The notes under the pieces are model-generated. The model searched no databases and was not told the DNA's origin. It saw nothing but the letters and a program-made list of their open reading frames with translations. Source: Sulfuritalea sp. (GTDB lineage: Bacteria > Pseudomonadota > Gammaproteobacteria > Burkholderiales > Rhodocyclaceae). Taken from it: a DNA stretch of 37,730 bases. Positions 1-10,505 of the stretch are shown in pieces (positions within the stretch are counted from its first letter, which is position 1; the number at the start of each line of letters is the position of its first letter). The translations under genes were made by a program, and so were the position numbers. The stretch is taken from positions 1 through 37,730 of the forward strand of contig JADYZH010000150.1 in assembly GCA_020853215.1 (NCBI GenBank). Reading direction: 5' to 3'.

Positions 1-2
1 CC

Positions 3-254
3 AAGCCGGAACCGGCGGCGAAAGCCCGGGCGGCGCCCAAAGTCGCACTGAAACCGGTAGCCGCAAAGCCGGCGCGTTCGCGCGCGAAGAAGCCGGCAAC
101 GGTCGCGGCGGAACAGCGCCGGAATTACGTCGAGGTGGCGGCCTATCACATTGCCGAGCGGCGCGGCTTCGCCCCCGGCGATCCACTGGCAGACTGGATT
201 CAGGCCGAGGCCGAAATCGACCGGCTGATCGCGGCAGGGTTGCTTGGTGCTTGA
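3..254 (+). CDS. DUF2934-type protein, C-terminal part (truncated by window start)
   Basis: Open frame from the window edge to TGA at 252-254; Lys/Ala/Pro-rich stretch followed by RNYVEVAAYHIAERRGFAPGDPLADWIQAEAEIDRLIAAGLLGA, which resembles DUF2934 domains. Confidence 0.7.
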   Translation, partial: KPEPAAKARAAPKVALKPVAAKPARSRAKKPATVAAEQRRNYVEVAAYHIAERRGFAPGDPLADWIQAEAEIDRLIAAGLLGA

Positions 255-266
255 GTGGTTCTGCGC

Positions 267-2432
267 TCAGGCCGGCAGCAGCACGAGGGCCGCGAGAGGT
301 GGCAGGGTCAGGGAGATCGACGCAGGAAAGCCCATCCAGGATCTTGCCAGCGCCGGGACACGTCCGCCGTTACCCAGATCGCTGCCACCGTAGTGTGCCG
401 AGTCGGTGTTGAGCCGCTCGACATAGTCCTGCGCCAGAGGCACGCCGAGGCGGTAACCGTGGCGCGGCACCGGAGTGAAGTTCAGCACGATCACGGCATG
501 GCGTCCGTCACGCCCACGGCGCAGCCAGCTCACCACCGACTGGTCGGCATCGTGGCAGTCGATCCATTGAAAACCTTGAGGTGAAAAATCCAGTTCATGC
601 AATGCGACTTCGTTCACATACAACCGGTTGAGATCGCGCACCAGGCTCTTCATGCCGGCGTGGAGGGGGTATTGCAACAGATACCAGGGCAGTTCCTCGG
701 CGGCGCGCCATTCCGAGGACTGCCCGAGCTCCGCGCCCATGAACTGCAGCTTCTTGCCCGGCGCTGTCATCTGGTAGGCCAGCAGCAGGCGCAGGTTGGC
801 GAAGCGCTGCCATTCGTCGCCGGGCATCTTGCCCAGCAGCGAAGACTTGCCGTGCACCACTTCGTCGTGCGACAGCGGCAGGACGAAATTCTCGCTGTAG
901 GCGTAAAGCTGGCCGAAGGTCAGCCGCTCGTGGTTGTAGCGCCGATACACGGGGTCGTGCGCCATGTAGTCCAGCGTATCGTTCATCCAGCCCATGTTCC
1001 ACTTCATGGAGAAGCCGAGGCCGCCGAGCCAGGTCGGCCGCGACACCATCGGCCAGGCCGTCGATTCCTCGGCGATGGTCAGCGCGCCGGGGTAGTCGGC
1101 ATGCACCATTTCGTTCATTTCACGCAGGAAGGCGATGGCCTCCAGGTTCTCGCGTCCGCCGTGGACGTTCGGCGTCCACTCGCCGGCACGGCGCGAGTAG
1201 TCGAGATAGATCATCGACGCCACGGCGTCGACGCGCAGCGCATCGACATGGAACTCGGACAGCCAGTAGGCCGCCGAGGACAGCAGGAAGCTCCTGACCT
1301 CGTTGCGCCCGTAGTTGAAGACATGCGTGCCCCAGTCGGGATGCATCTTCTGCTTCGGATCCTCGTGCTCGTAGAGCGCGGTGCCGTCGTAATGCGCCAG
1401 CGCCCAGTCGTCGGCCGGAAAATGCCCCGGCACCCAGTCGAGGATGACGCCGATGCCGGCCTGGTGCAGGCTGTCGATCAGGAAGCGCAGGTCGTCGGCG
1501 CTACCGAAGCGGGAACTCGGCGCGAAAAAACCCGTGCATTGGTAGCCCCAGGATTCGTCGAGCGGATGTTCCATCAGCGGCAGGAATTCGACATGGGTAT
1601 AGCCCAGCTCGACGAGATACGGCACCAGCCGAACGGCCAATTCGCGATAGCCGTAGAAGCTGCGGTCCGGATGGCGCATCCAGCTGCCCAGGTGCATCTC
1701 GTACACGCTCATCGGCGCCGAAAGCCAGTCGCCGGTTTGGCCGCTGCGGGCTCGCGCCTGCATCCACGCACCGTCGTTCCATTCGTGCGCCGGATCGGGT
1801 GTCACGCAACAGGCGGAGGCCGGACGCCGTTCGAAGGCGCGCGCGCAGGGGTCGCTCTTCAGCTTCACCGCCCCGCTGCCGCGCAGACGCAGCTCGAAGC
1901 GATACAGTGCGCCGGCCGCCAGTTCCGGAATGAACAGCTCCCAGACGCCGGAACCCCCCAGGGTGGCCATCGGATTGACGCGGCCGTCCCAGCCATTGAA
2001 GCCGCCCACCACCGAGACACGCTCCGCATTCGGCGCCCAGACCCGGAAGCAGACGCCGGCAATGCCGTCGCGAACTTGCGGCACGGCACCGAATGTGCGC
2101 CAGGCCTGGCGCAAACGCCCGGCATTGAACAGGAACAGGTCGTCGGCCGGCGGCTGCGGCGCAAAGGAGTAGGTATCGTATTGCTTCACACCGTCGACAT
2201 CGAGGCGCCACGGCCGGGACGGCGCCGTTGCGCCCTGCCACTCGAACAGGTCGGTCCCCTTGCGCCGCGCCAGCGGCACCCACTGGCCATCGGCCAATTC
2301 CACCGCGACCGATTTTGCGTGCGGACGGAACACGCGCAGCCGCCAGCCGGCGCCTTCGGCATGAAGGCCGAGGACGGAAAAGGGGTCATGTTCGCGCGCT
2401 TCGAGCAATGCGGCGCAGGCGGAGCCGGGCAT
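267..2432 (-). CDS. glgB: 1,4-alpha-glucan branching enzyme
   Basis: 721 aa; N-terminal [12 protein letters not shown]13 motifs [76 protein letters not shown]. Confidence 0.97.
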   Translation of the reverse strand: MPGSACAALLEAREHDPFSVLGLHAEGAGWRLRVFRPHAKSVAVELADGQWVPLARRKGTDLFEWQGATAPSRPWRLDVDGVKQYDTYSFAPQPPADDLFLFNAGRLRQAWRTFGAVPQVRDGIAGVCFRVWAPNAERVSVVGGFNGWDGRVNPMATLGGSGVWELFIPELAAGALYRFELRLRGSGAVKLKSDPCARAFERRPASACCVTPDPAHEWNDGAWMQARARSGQTGDWLSAPMSVYEMHLGSWMRHPDRSFYGYRELAVRLVPYLVELGYTHVEFLPLMEHPLDESWGYQCTGFFAPSSRFGSADDLRFLIDSLHQAGIGVILDWVPGHFPADDWALAHYDGTALYEHEDPKQKMHPDWGTHVFNYGRNEVRSFLLSSAAYWLSEFHVDALRVDAVASMIYLDYSRRAGEWTPNVHGGRENLEAIAFLREMNEMVHADYPGALTIAEESTAWPMVSRPTWLGGLGFSMKWNMGWMNDTLDYMAHDPVYRRYNHERLTFGQLYAYSENFVLPLSHDEVVHGKSSLLGKMPGDEWQRFANLRLLLAYQMTAPGKKLQFMGAELGQSSEWRAAEELPWYLLQYPLHAGMKSLVRDLNRLYVNEVALHELDFSPQGFQWIDCHDADQSVVSWLRRGRDGRHAVIVLNFTPVPRHGYRLGVPLAQDYVERLNTDSAHYGGSDLGNGGRVPALARSWMGFPASISLTLPPLAALVLLPA

Positions 2433-2562
2433 GGTTATATACTCAGATCAGTTTTTGCTATCGTATTGATTGTAGCCGCAACGGAGAATTCACCAAGCAA
2501 TCGGTTCCCGGACACTGCGGCATCGGACCCGAGCAAGGGATCGGCCGCGAGGAGGCAGCGTC

Positions 2563-3822
2563 GTGAGAAACAGTGAAATCGCCCGCAATACCTTCGGCAT
2601 CGTACTCGCCGGCGGCCGCGGCAGCCGCCTGATGCAGCTCACCGACTGGCGCTCCAAGCCCGCCGTGCCCTTTGGCGGCAAGTTCCGCATCGTCGATTTC
2701 ACGCTGTCGAATTGCGTTAACTCCGGCATCCGCCGCATCGGCGTCGCCACCCAGTACAAGGCGCAGAGCCTGATCCAGCACCTGCAGCGCGGCTGGAGCT
2801 TCCTCGACGGCCGCTTCCACGAGTTCATCGACATCCTGCCGGCACAGCAGCAAGTCGGCGAAGACTGGTACCGGGGAACCGCCGACGCGGTGTTCCAGAA
2901 CCTCGACCTGATCCGGCGCAACCGGCCCAAGCACGTGCTGGTGCTTTCCGGCGATCACATCTACAAGATGAACTACGCGCGCATGCTGGCCGAGCATGCC
3001 GAACGCCAGGCGGATTTCAGCGTTGCCTGCATCGATGTCCCGCGGCTCGAGGCCACGGAGTTCGGCGTCATGCACGTCGACGACCGGCAGCGCGTGGCGG
3101 CCTTCGTCGAAAAGCCCAAGGATCCACCGGCGATCCCCGGACACCCGGACCGCGCCCTGGCCAGCATGGGCGTGTATGTCTTCAATGCCGACTTCCTCTA
3201 CGAACAATTGATCCGCGACCACGACGATCCGAAGTCCTCGCACGACTTCGGCAAGGACCTGATCCCGCATTGCGTCGACCGCTACCGGGTGTTCGCCCAC
3301 AACTTCGCCGATTCCTGCGTCGGCATGGACGAGACGCGGATTCCCTACTGGCGCGACGCCGGCACGATCGATGCCTACTGGGAAGCCAACATGGAACTGA
3401 CCAAGGTGACGCCGGAGCTGAACCTCTATGACGACGACTGGCCGATCTGGACCCACCAGGAACAACTGCCGCCTGCCAAGTTCGTCTTCGACGACGACGG
3501 CCGTCGCGGCATGGCGGTCGATTCGCTGGTCTCCGGCGGCGACATCATCAGCGGTGCGCTGGTGCGCCACTCCCTGCTGTTCTCGCGGGTGCACGTGCAC
3601 AGCTACGCCGAGATCGAGGACTCGGTGATCCTGCCCGACGTGCATATCGGTCGCCGCGCCAGGCTGCGCCGGGTGGTGATGGACAAGCATTGCCGCGTCC
3701 CCGACGGCGTGACCATCGGCTATGACATCGAAGCCGACCGCAAGCGCTTCCATGTCAGCGAAAACGGCATTGCCCTGGTGACGCCGGAGATGCTCGGCCA
3801 GCAGGCACATTACATAAGGTGA
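2563..3822 (+). CDS. glgC: Glucose-1-phosphate adenylyltransferase
   Basis: 419 aa, GTG start after [40 protein letters not shown]; divergent from glgB. Confidence 0.97.
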   Translation: MRNSEIARNTFGIVLAGGRGSRLMQLTDWRSKPAVPFGGKFRIVDFTLSNCVNSGIRRIGVATQYKAQSLIQHLQRGWSFLDGRFHEFIDILPAQQQVGEDWYRGTADAVFQNLDLIRRNRPKHVLVLSGDHIYKMNYARMLAEHAERQADFSVACIDVPRLEATEFGVMHVDDRQRVAAFVEKPKDPPAIPGHPDRALASMGVYVFNADFLYEQLIRDHDDPKSSHDFGKDLIPHCVDRYRVFAHNFADSCVGMDETRIPYWRDAGTIDAYWEANMELTKVTPELNLYDDDWPIWTHQEQLPPAKFVFDDDGRRGMAVDSLVSGGDIISGALVRHSLLFSRVHVHSYAEIEDSVILPDVHIGRRARLRRVVMDKHCRVPDGVTIGYDIEADRKRFHVSENGIALVTPEMLGQQAHYIR

Positions 3823-3949
3823 ATGCCATGATCGAACTTCCGATCGTGGCACTCACCAAGGTCATCATGGCCCCCCACCCCCGTTCCACGGCCGGCTTTG
3901 CACAGCCGGCCGGCTGCGGCGGCGCAAGGCAGTGCCTTGCGAAACCCCG

Positions 3950-3983
3950 CCTTCGCCCCCCGCCCCTGGGCGGGGGGCGAAGG
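3950..3983. repeat. 16-bp-stem GC-rich palindrome in glgC-GH57 spacer
   Basis: CCTTCGCCCCCCGCCC-CT-GGGCGGGGGGCGAAGG; preceded by GGCCGGCT/AGCCGGCC and CGCAAGGCA/TGCCTTGCG hairpins. Confidence 0.85.
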
Positions 3984-4042
3984 ATGCTCGCTACGCTCGA
4001 AATCTTGAACGATAGCCGCAGCCCTCGGTGCCGCCCCTGATC

Positions 4043-5776
4043 ATGAAACAGCTCGACCTCGTCTTCCTCTGGCACATGCACCAGCCGGACTATCGGGACC
4101 ACGGCGCGACCGGTACGGACGTAAAAGTCGGCGCTGGCGGTACGGCGGCCGGCGAATTCGTCCTGCCCTGGGTGTACCTGCATGCCATGAAGGACTATGT
4201 CGACATGGCGGCGCATCTCGAACGCCATCCGCAGATCCATTGCGTCGTCAATTTCGTCCCGGTACTTCTCGACCAGATCGAGGACTACGCGCAGCAGTTC
4301 GCCGATGGGCAGTTTCGCGACCCACTGCTGCGCATGCTGGCGACACCCGACCTCGAAAGCCTCGGCGTGGCCGACCGGAAGCTGCTGCTGGCGACCTGCT
4401 TCCGCAGCAACCACACCACCATGCTGGCGCCCTTCCCGCAATACAAGCGCCTGCACGAGATCTACCTGCTGCTTGCCAACGACAGCGAAGCGACCTACTG
4501 CTACCTGTCCGGCGCCTACTTCTCCGACCTCATGACCTGGTACCACCTGGCGTGGACCGGCGAGACCGAGCGTCGCCGCAACCCGCTGCTGGCGAAGCTG
4601 ATGAGCCAGGGCGAAGGCTATGACGCCGGGGACCGCCGACAGTTGCTGGACAGCATCGGCGAGCTGATCACCGGCCTGATTCCACGCTGGCGCGCGCTTT
4701 CCGCGCGCGGCCAGGTCGAAATCTCGTCCACGCCCAACACGCATCCGCTGTCGCCGCTGCTGCTCGATTTCAAGGTCGCGCGCGAAAGCCTGCCCGAGGC
4801 GCCGCTGCCCTTCAGCGCCGCCTATCCCGGCGGACGCAGCCGCGTCATCGCCCATATAGATGCCGCGCGCATCAGCCATGCCCGTCGTTTCGGCGCACCA
4901 CCGGTCGGCATGTGGCCGGCGGAAGGTGCCGTCTCCGAAGACTTTGTCAGGCACCTCGCCAACGCCGACTGTCGCTGGATCGCCAGCGGCGAAGGGGTGC
5001 TGAACAACAGCCTTGCCGCGAGCAATATCGACGATCCGCGTGCCGCCTACCATCCCTGGAAGCTGGAGCAGGCCCCCGGTTTGACCCTGTTTTTCCGCGA
5101 CGAGCGCCTCTCGGACCTGATCGGCTTCGACTATGCCAAATGGCACGGCCGCGATGCCGCCAAGCATCTTGTAGGGCAGCTGGAAGCCATCCTCGATGCC
5201 GCAGCCGGCGACGAAAATCCGGTAGTCAGCATCATCCTCGACGGCGAAAACGCCTGGGAGCACTACCCCTACAACGGCTATTACTTCTTCGAGGACCTCT
5301 ACGGCCTGCTCGCCGAGCATCCGCGCATCCGCACCACGACCTACGCCGAACTGCTGGCTCGGCCCGGCCCCCCCGCCGCGACCGTCCTGCCGCACCTGAC
5401 CGCGGGCAGCTGGGTGTATGGCACGCTATCCACCTGGATCGGCGACGAGGCCAAGAACCGGGGCTGGGACCTGCTGTGCGAAGCCAAGCAGAGCTGCGAC
5501 CGGGTGCTGGCCAGCGGCCGCCTCGACAGCGCGCAGGTCAGCGCGGTCAACGTGCAGCTGGCGATCTGCGAAAGTTCCGACTGGTTCTGGTGGTTCGGCG
5601 ACTACAACCCGTCAGCCGCCGTCGCCAGTTTCGACAGCCTCTACCGGCGCAACCTGGCGCGGCTCTATCGCCTGCTACAGCTGGAACCGCCTGCCGCTCT
5701 CGATACTCCCATTTGCGCCGGATCGGCAACCGCCAGCGGCGGCTCGATGCGCCGCGTCACCGTTTCACAATCCTGA
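4043..5776 (+). CDS. Glycoside hydrolase family 57 protein
   Basis: ORF 4028..5776; MKQLDLVFLWHMHQPDYRD, FVLPWVYLHAMKDYVDMAAHLERHP, GMWPAEGAVSEDF, ILDGENAWEHYPYNGYYFF. ATG at 4043 preferred over upstream start. Confidence 0.9.
   Translation: MKQLDLVFLWHMHQPDYRDHGATGTDVKVGAGGTAAGEFVLPWVYLHAMKDYVDMAAHLERHPQIHCVVNFVPVLLDQIEDYAQQFADGQFRDPLLRMLATPDLESLGVADRKLLLATCFRSNHTTMLAPFPQYKRLHEIYLLLANDSEATYCYLSGAYFSDLMTWYHLAWTGETERRRNPLLAKLMSQGEGYDAGDRRQLLDSIGELITGLIPRWRALSARGQVEISSTPNTHPLSPLLLDFKVARESLPEAPLPFSAAYPGGRSRVIAHIDAARISHARRFGAPPVGMWPAEGAVSEDFVRHLANADCRWIASGEGVLNNSLAASNIDDPRAAYHPWKLEQAPGLTLFFRDERLSDLIGFDYAKWHGRDAAKHLVGQLEAILDAAAGDENPVVSIILDGENAWEHYPYNGYYFFEDLYGLLAEHPRIRTTTYAELLARPGPPAATVLPHLTAGSWVYGTLSTWIGDEAKNRGWDLLCEAKQSCDRVLASGRLDSAQVSAVNVQLAICESSDWFWWFGDYNPSAAVASFDSLYRRNLARLYRLLQLEPPAALDTPICAGSATASGGSMRRVTVSQS
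4123..4147 (+). repeat. Dispersed 25-bp repeat, copy A (inside GH57 CDS)
   Basis: AAAAGTCGGCGCTGGCGGTACGGCG, 24/25 to copy G. Confidence 0.85.
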
Positions 5777-5784
5777 CTCCACTT

Positions 5785-7797
5785 ATGCCCATCAGCCTCC
5801 TGTTCGGGGTTCACGCCCACCAGCCCGTCGGCAACTTTCCCGCCGTGATCGACGACGCCCATGTCCGCAGCTACGGCATGTTTCTGCGGGTCATGGAGCG
5901 CTATCCGGAGTTCCGCTTCAGCGTGCATTTTTCCGGCTGGCTGCTCGACGTCCTGTTCGAGCGCTTCCCCGACGACATGGCGCGCCTGGCGGCGATGACC
6001 CGTCGTGGCCAGGTCGAGTGGTTCGGTTCCGGCGATTGCGAGCCCGTGCTGGCGGCGATCCCGCACCGCGACCGCGTCAGCCAGATCGCCACGCTCTCCG
6101 ACAAGATCGAACGCCGCTTCGGCATGCGCCCTTCCGGTGCCTGGCTCACCGAACGGGTCTGGGAGTCCTCGGTAGTGACCTCGCTGGTCGCCACCGGCAT
6201 CCGCTACGTGGCGGTGGACGACTACCATTTCCTCTGCGCCGGCGAAAGCCAGGATCGCCTCGACAGCTTCTTCTCCACCGACGAGGATGGCCGCCGTCTC
6301 GACCTGTTCCCGATCTCCGAGGCCGCGCGCTACCGCCTGCCCTTCTCGCCGGCGGGCGAAGCCGTGGCCTGGCTCGAAGACCTGGCGCGCCAGGGACGGC
6401 GCGCGGCGATCTACTTCGACGACATCGAGAAGTTCGGCATCTGGCCCGAAACCTACGAATGGGTATTCGAGAAAGGCTGGCTGACCCAGTTCGTCGAGGG
6501 CGTACTGGCCTCGCCCCTGATCCGCACCGAGACCTATGCCGAGTACCACGCCCGCGAGCGCACACGCGGCATCGTCTACCTGCCGACCACGTCCTACATC
6601 GAGATGAACGAATGGACGCTGCCGGCGCCGCGCGCGCGCGCGTATCACGCCCTGCTCGAACAGGAAAAGGCCGCCGGCCGCTTCGAGGCGCACAAGCCCT
6701 TCCTGCGCGGGGGCATCTGGCGCAACTTCATGTCGCGCTACCCGGAAGCCAACTGGATGCACAAGCGCATGCTCGGCGCCTCGCGACGCCTTGCCACGCT
6801 GCCGCCCGAGCAGCGCAGCGCGGAGTTGCAGGAGTACCTGCACCGCGCCCAGGCCAACGACGCCTACTGGCACGGCCTCTTCGGCGGCCTCTACCTGCCC
6901 CACCTGCGCCGCGCCATCTGGAACAACCTGTTGAAGCTCGAGGCGGCGCTGGAGCAACTGGCGCCCTGGCCGCGCCAGCAGCAGGGCGACCTCGACCATG
7001 ACGGCCATGTCGAAACCGCATTGCGCAACCCGTTCATCCACGCCTACGTACGCGACGACGGCCACGCTTCCCTGGTGGAATTCTCCAGCCTGGCCGTGGC
7101 GCACAACTTCGGCGACACGCTGCGTGCCTACGAGGAGGCCTACCACGCCAAGATCCACCTGGCGGACGCATGCCATGCGGCGCCGGCGGCAACCGAAGGC
7201 ATCTCCTCGGCCCACGACCGCGTCGCCTTCCTCCATACCATCCTGCCCGGCGATGCCGATCCGGACGAGCGGCCGCGCGGCATTTTCATCGACAGCCTGG
7301 TCGGCCGCAACGACATGCTGCGCCCCATCGCCTTCTACGCGCCCGGCGAGCTCCCCGGCGTGTGGACCGCCGCCGGCGAGGGTTGGCGCATCGGGAAGAC
7401 CTACCGCCTCGACGGCGACACGCTGAACGTCATTTTCCGCGCCGAAGGCGGCGCGCTGCCAAAGTCCATCGAAACCGAGCTGAACCTTGCACTGCCCAGC
7501 TGCGACGGCTATGGCGGGCGTTACGTGCTCGCCGACGGCAGCGTTCCCGGCGGCTTCGGCGAGGCGCTCGAACTCTCCGGCGTGCAACGGATCACGCTCG
7601 ACGACAGCGAACTGCGCGGCGCATTGCTGATCGAGGCCAGCCAGCCGGTGCGGCTCGAGGCACAGCCGCATCGCACCGTCTCCCAGTCCGAGGCCGGCTT
7701 CGAAAAAATCATGCAGGCCGTCTGCATCACGCTGGCCTGGTCGCCCGTGGCCGGCATCGAGCAGCGCATCGCGCTCAGGGTCGTGCCCGCATCGTAG
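5785..7797 (+). CDS. Second GH57 protein, alpha-amylase/4-alpha-glucanotransferase type with C-terminal DUF1926-like region
   Basis: Frame of ORF 4912..7797; start taken as ATG at 5785 (MPISLLFGVHAHQPVGNFPAVIDDAH); WLTERVWESSV, YFDDIEKFGIWPETYEWVFEKGW. Confidence 0.9.
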   Translation: MPISLLFGVHAHQPVGNFPAVIDDAHVRSYGMFLRVMERYPEFRFSVHFSGWLLDVLFERFPDDMARLAAMTRRGQVEWFGSGDCEPVLAAIPHRDRVSQIATLSDKIERRFGMRPSGAWLTERVWESSVVTSLVATGIRYVAVDDYHFLCAGESQDRLDSFFSTDEDGRRLDLFPISEAARYRLPFSPAGEAVAWLEDLARQGRRAAIYFDDIEKFGIWPETYEWVFEKGWLTQFVEGVLASPLIRTETYAEYHARERTRGIVYLPTTSYIEMNEWTLPAPRARAYHALLEQEKAAGRFEAHKPFLRGGIWRNFMSRYPEANWMHKRMLGASRRLATLPPEQRSAELQEYLHRAQANDAYWHGLFGGLYLPHLRRAIWNNLLKLEAALEQLAPWPRQQQGDLDHDGHVETALRNPFIHAYVRDDGHASLVEFSSLAVAHNFGDTLRAYEEAYHAKIHLADACHAAPAATEGISSAHDRVAFLHTILPGDADPDERPRGIFIDSLVGRNDMLRPIAFYAPGELPGVWTAAGEGWRIGKTYRLDGDTLNVIFRAEGGALPKSIETELNLALPSCDGYGGRYVLADGSVPGGFGEALELSGVQRITLDDSELRGALLIEASQPVRLEAQPHRTVSQSEAGFEKIMQAVCITLAWSPVAGIEQRIALRVVPAS

Positions 7798-7822
7798 AAT
7801 GAGGCAAAAGGCGCAGCAATGA

Positions 7823-7890
7823 CGCCCCCTACCCCCCATCCCCCGCCCCGGGGCGGAGGCTACTAATTTGCTCGCGATGCTCGATAATTG
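7823..7890. repeat. C-rich/palindromic intergenic element upstream of glgP
   Basis: CCCCCTACCCCCCATCCCCCGCCCCGGGGCGG (perfect CCGCCCCGGGGCGG at 7843-7856), then TTGCTCGCGATGCTCGATAATTGG. Confidence 0.6.
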
Positions 7891-7927
7891 GTAAGTACAG
7901 CATCCCGATTTCATTACGGTAATCATC

Positions 7928-10495
7928 ATGCCCGGCACCCGCTACAAGCTCGAAGTCAATCCCGAGATCCCGGCGCGCCTGGTGCGCCTCAACGAACTCG
8001 CCAATAACCTCTGGTACAGCTGGGACCGGCCAACGCGCACCCTGTTCGCGCGCCTCGGTCACGGCCTGTGGAAAGCGGTGCACCACAGCCCGAAGGCATT
8101 CCTCAAGCGCATGGACCAGAAGCGGATCAACGAGGCCGCCGACGATCCGGTCTTCCTCGGCACCATGAACCGCGTGCTGTCGGCCTTCGATTCCTATCTG
8201 GCTGAACCCAGGCTGCAGCTGCCAGGCAAGCCGCCGCTGCAGGCGAACGACCTGATCGCCTACTTCTGCGCCGAGTTCGGCTTCCATGAAAGCCTGCCGA
8301 TCTACTCGGGCGGTCTCGGCATCCTCGCCGGCGACCACTGCAAGGGCGCCTCGGATCTGCGCCTGCCTTTCGTTGCCGTGGGACTGCTCTACCGGCAGGG
8401 CTATTTCCACCAGACCATAGACCGCGACGGCAACCAGACCGCACATTACGCCGACAACGATTTCGACGACATGCCGATCGAGGCCGTCCGCGGCGAAGAT
8501 GGCGACGATCTTCGGGTCGGCGTGGCCTTCCCCGGGCGCATGGTGTGGGCCAAGATCTGGCGCGCTCGCGTCGGCAACAACAGCCTGTATCTGCTAGACA
8601 CGCAGCTGGAAGAGAACAGCGAAGCGGATCGCCAGATCGCGCACCAGCTGTACGGCGGCGACCGGCGCACCCGCATCGAGCAGGAAATCCTGCTCGGGAT
8701 CGGCGGCGTGCAGGCGCTCGCCGCGCTGGGGCTGCAGCCGACCGTCTGGCATATTAACGAAGGCCATGCCGCCTTCCTGGTGCTGGAGCGCGTACACGGG
8801 CTGATGGCAAGCCAGGGCATGTCTTTCGCCGCCGCGCTGGAGGCGGTGGCAGCCAACACGGTGTTCACCACGCACACGCCGGTTCCCGCCGGCCACGACC
8901 ACTTCGCCGACGATATGGTCATGCATTACTTCGGCGAAGCCTGCATGGCGGCCGGCGTCGACCGCGACGTTCTGCTTGGCATGGGCCGCGTCGGCGGCGG
9001 GGTCGGCAGCGGCGGCGAATTCAACATGACCGCCCTGGCCCTGCGCGGCTCGCGTTTCCACAACGGCGTCTCGCGCATCCATGGCGAAGTGTCCTCGCGC
9101 ATCTGCGGCGACATGTGGCCGCAGCTCACCGCCGCCGAGAATCCGATGGACTACGTCACCAACGCGGTGCACGTGCCGACCTTCCTCGCCACCGACTGGT
9201 ACGAGACCTTCGACCGCCACCTCGGTCTCGGCTGGCAGCACCGTCTGACCGACCAGAGCTGCTGGGATGGCGTACACCGCATCCCGGACCAGATCTTCTG
9301 GAGCATCCGCCAGTCGCTGAAAGCCCAGTTGCTGCACCTGGTGCACAGCCGGGTACGCCATCAGCACCTGCGCAACCAGGGCTCGGAAGCGCACCTGGAC
9401 CGCGTGCTGCGCAGCGCCGACCCGACCAATCCTACGGTGCTGACCATCGGCTTTGCCCGCCGCTTCGCCACCTACAAGCGCGCCGCACTGCTGTTCAACA
9501 ACCTCGACTGGCTGCGCGAGATCCTTTCCGATGCGCAACGCCCGGTGCTGTTCATCTTTGCCGGCAAGGCGCACCCGGCGGACGAACCCGGGCGACAACT
9601 GATACGCAAGATCGCCGAGCTTTCCCGCCAGCGTGAGTTCGAGGGCCGCATCCTGCTGGTCGAAGGCTACGACCTGCACCTGGCACGACGCATGGTGGCC
9701 GGCGTCGATGTCTGGCTGAACAATCCGATCTATCCGCTGGAAGCCTCGGGCACTTCGGGCATGAAGGCGGCCATCAACGGCGCCATCAACCTGTCGGTGC
9801 TCGACGGCTGGTGGGGCGAGGGCTACAACGGCAAGAACGGCTGGGCGATCAAGCCGGCCGCGGAAGGCCTCGACCCCGCACAGCGCGACATCGACGAAGC
9901 CCGCACCCTGTACGAACTGCTGCAGGACAGCGTGATCCCGATGTACTACCGCAATACTTCCCTCGGCTACTCGCCGGAATGGGTGGCGATGGCCAAGGAA
10001 TCGATCGCTTCGATCATGCCCCGCTTCAACATGCAGCGCATGCTTGTCGACTATGCAGAGAAGTTCTATTCGCCGGCGGCCGAACAGTGGCGCAAGTATT
10101 CCGCCACGGGCTTTTCCGGCGCGCGCGAAGTGGCCGACTGGAAGGCGCGGATCCACGCCGCCTGGCCGCGCATCGGGCTGCGTCGCATCGACAAGTCGGT
10201 GACGCGCATCGGCTACGGCGAGACCATGCTCTTCCAGGTGGCGGTGCAGCTCGATGGCCTGACGCCGGAGGACCTGACCGTGGAAATGGTGTTCACCCGT
10301 CCCGGCGCGCCGACCACGGTCCACGCCCGGCGTTACCAGCTGCAGCACGAGCGCCGGCTGGAAAGCGGCGAGCACCTTTTTTCGCGCGAGCTGACGCCCG
10401 ACCAGTGCGGCAAGATGGAATACCGGTTCCGCGTGTTTCCGACCCATCCGCTGCTGACCCATCCCTTCGAGATGGGCAAGATGCTCTGGTTGTGA
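7928..10495 (+). CDS. glgP: Alpha-glucan (glycogen/maltodextrin) phosphorylase, GT35
   Basis: 855 aa; [91 protein letters not shown]. Confidence 0.95.
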   Translation: MPGTRYKLEVNPEIPARLVRLNELANNLWYSWDRPTRTLFARLGHGLWKAVHHSPKAFLKRMDQKRINEAADDPVFLGTMNRVLSAFDSYLAEPRLQLPGKPPLQANDLIAYFCAEFGFHESLPIYSGGLGILAGDHCKGASDLRLPFVAVGLLYRQGYFHQTIDRDGNQTAHYADNDFDDMPIEAVRGEDGDDLRVGVAFPGRMVWAKIWRARVGNNSLYLLDTQLEENSEADRQIAHQLYGGDRRTRIEQEILLGIGGVQALAALGLQPTVWHINEGHAAFLVLERVHGLMASQGMSFAAALEAVAANTVFTTHTPVPAGHDHFADDMVMHYFGEACMAAGVDRDVLLGMGRVGGGVGSGGEFNMTALALRGSRFHNGVSRIHGEVSSRICGDMWPQLTAAENPMDYVTNAVHVPTFLATDWYETFDRHLGLGWQHRLTDQSCWDGVHRIPDQIFWSIRQSLKAQLLHLVHSRVRHQHLRNQGSEAHLDRVLRSADPTNPTVLTIGFARRFATYKRAALLFNNLDWLREILSDAQRPVLFIFAGKAHPADEPGRQLIRKIAELSRQREFEGRILLVEGYDLHLARRMVAGVDVWLNNPIYPLEASGTSGMKAAINGAINLSVLDGWWGEGYNGKNGWAIKPAAEGLDPAQRDIDEARTLYELLQDSVIPMYYRNTSLGYSPEWVAMAKESIASIMPRFNMQRMLVDYAEKFYSPAAEQWRKYSATGFSGAREVADWKARIHAAWPRIGLRRIDKSVTRIGYGETMLFQVAVQLDGLTPEDLTVEMVFTRPGAPTTVHARRYQLQHERRLESGEHLFSRELTPDQCGKMEYRFRVFPTHPLLTHPFEMGKMLWL

Positions 10496-10505
10496 GCACG
10501 CCGTC

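Noticed and set aside
2849-2872. AGTCGGCGAAGACTGG in glgC
   Set aside because: Encodes the canonical Glg[14 protein letters not shown] motif; similarity to the repeat ends after AGTCGGCG.
6627-6642. (CG)n run CGCCGCGCGCGCGCGT in the second GH57 gene
   Set aside because: Short dinucleotide run encoding normal residues (APRARAY) in a high-GC gene; no sign of a variable tract.
5665-7938. 757-aa antisense ORF and many other long ORFs opposite known genes (e.g. 597-2576 +, 2458-3852 -, 10626-12245 -)
   Set aside because: High-GC artefact: mirrors third-position bias of recognised genes on the other strand, low-complexity Ala/Arg/Gly translations, no family motifs.
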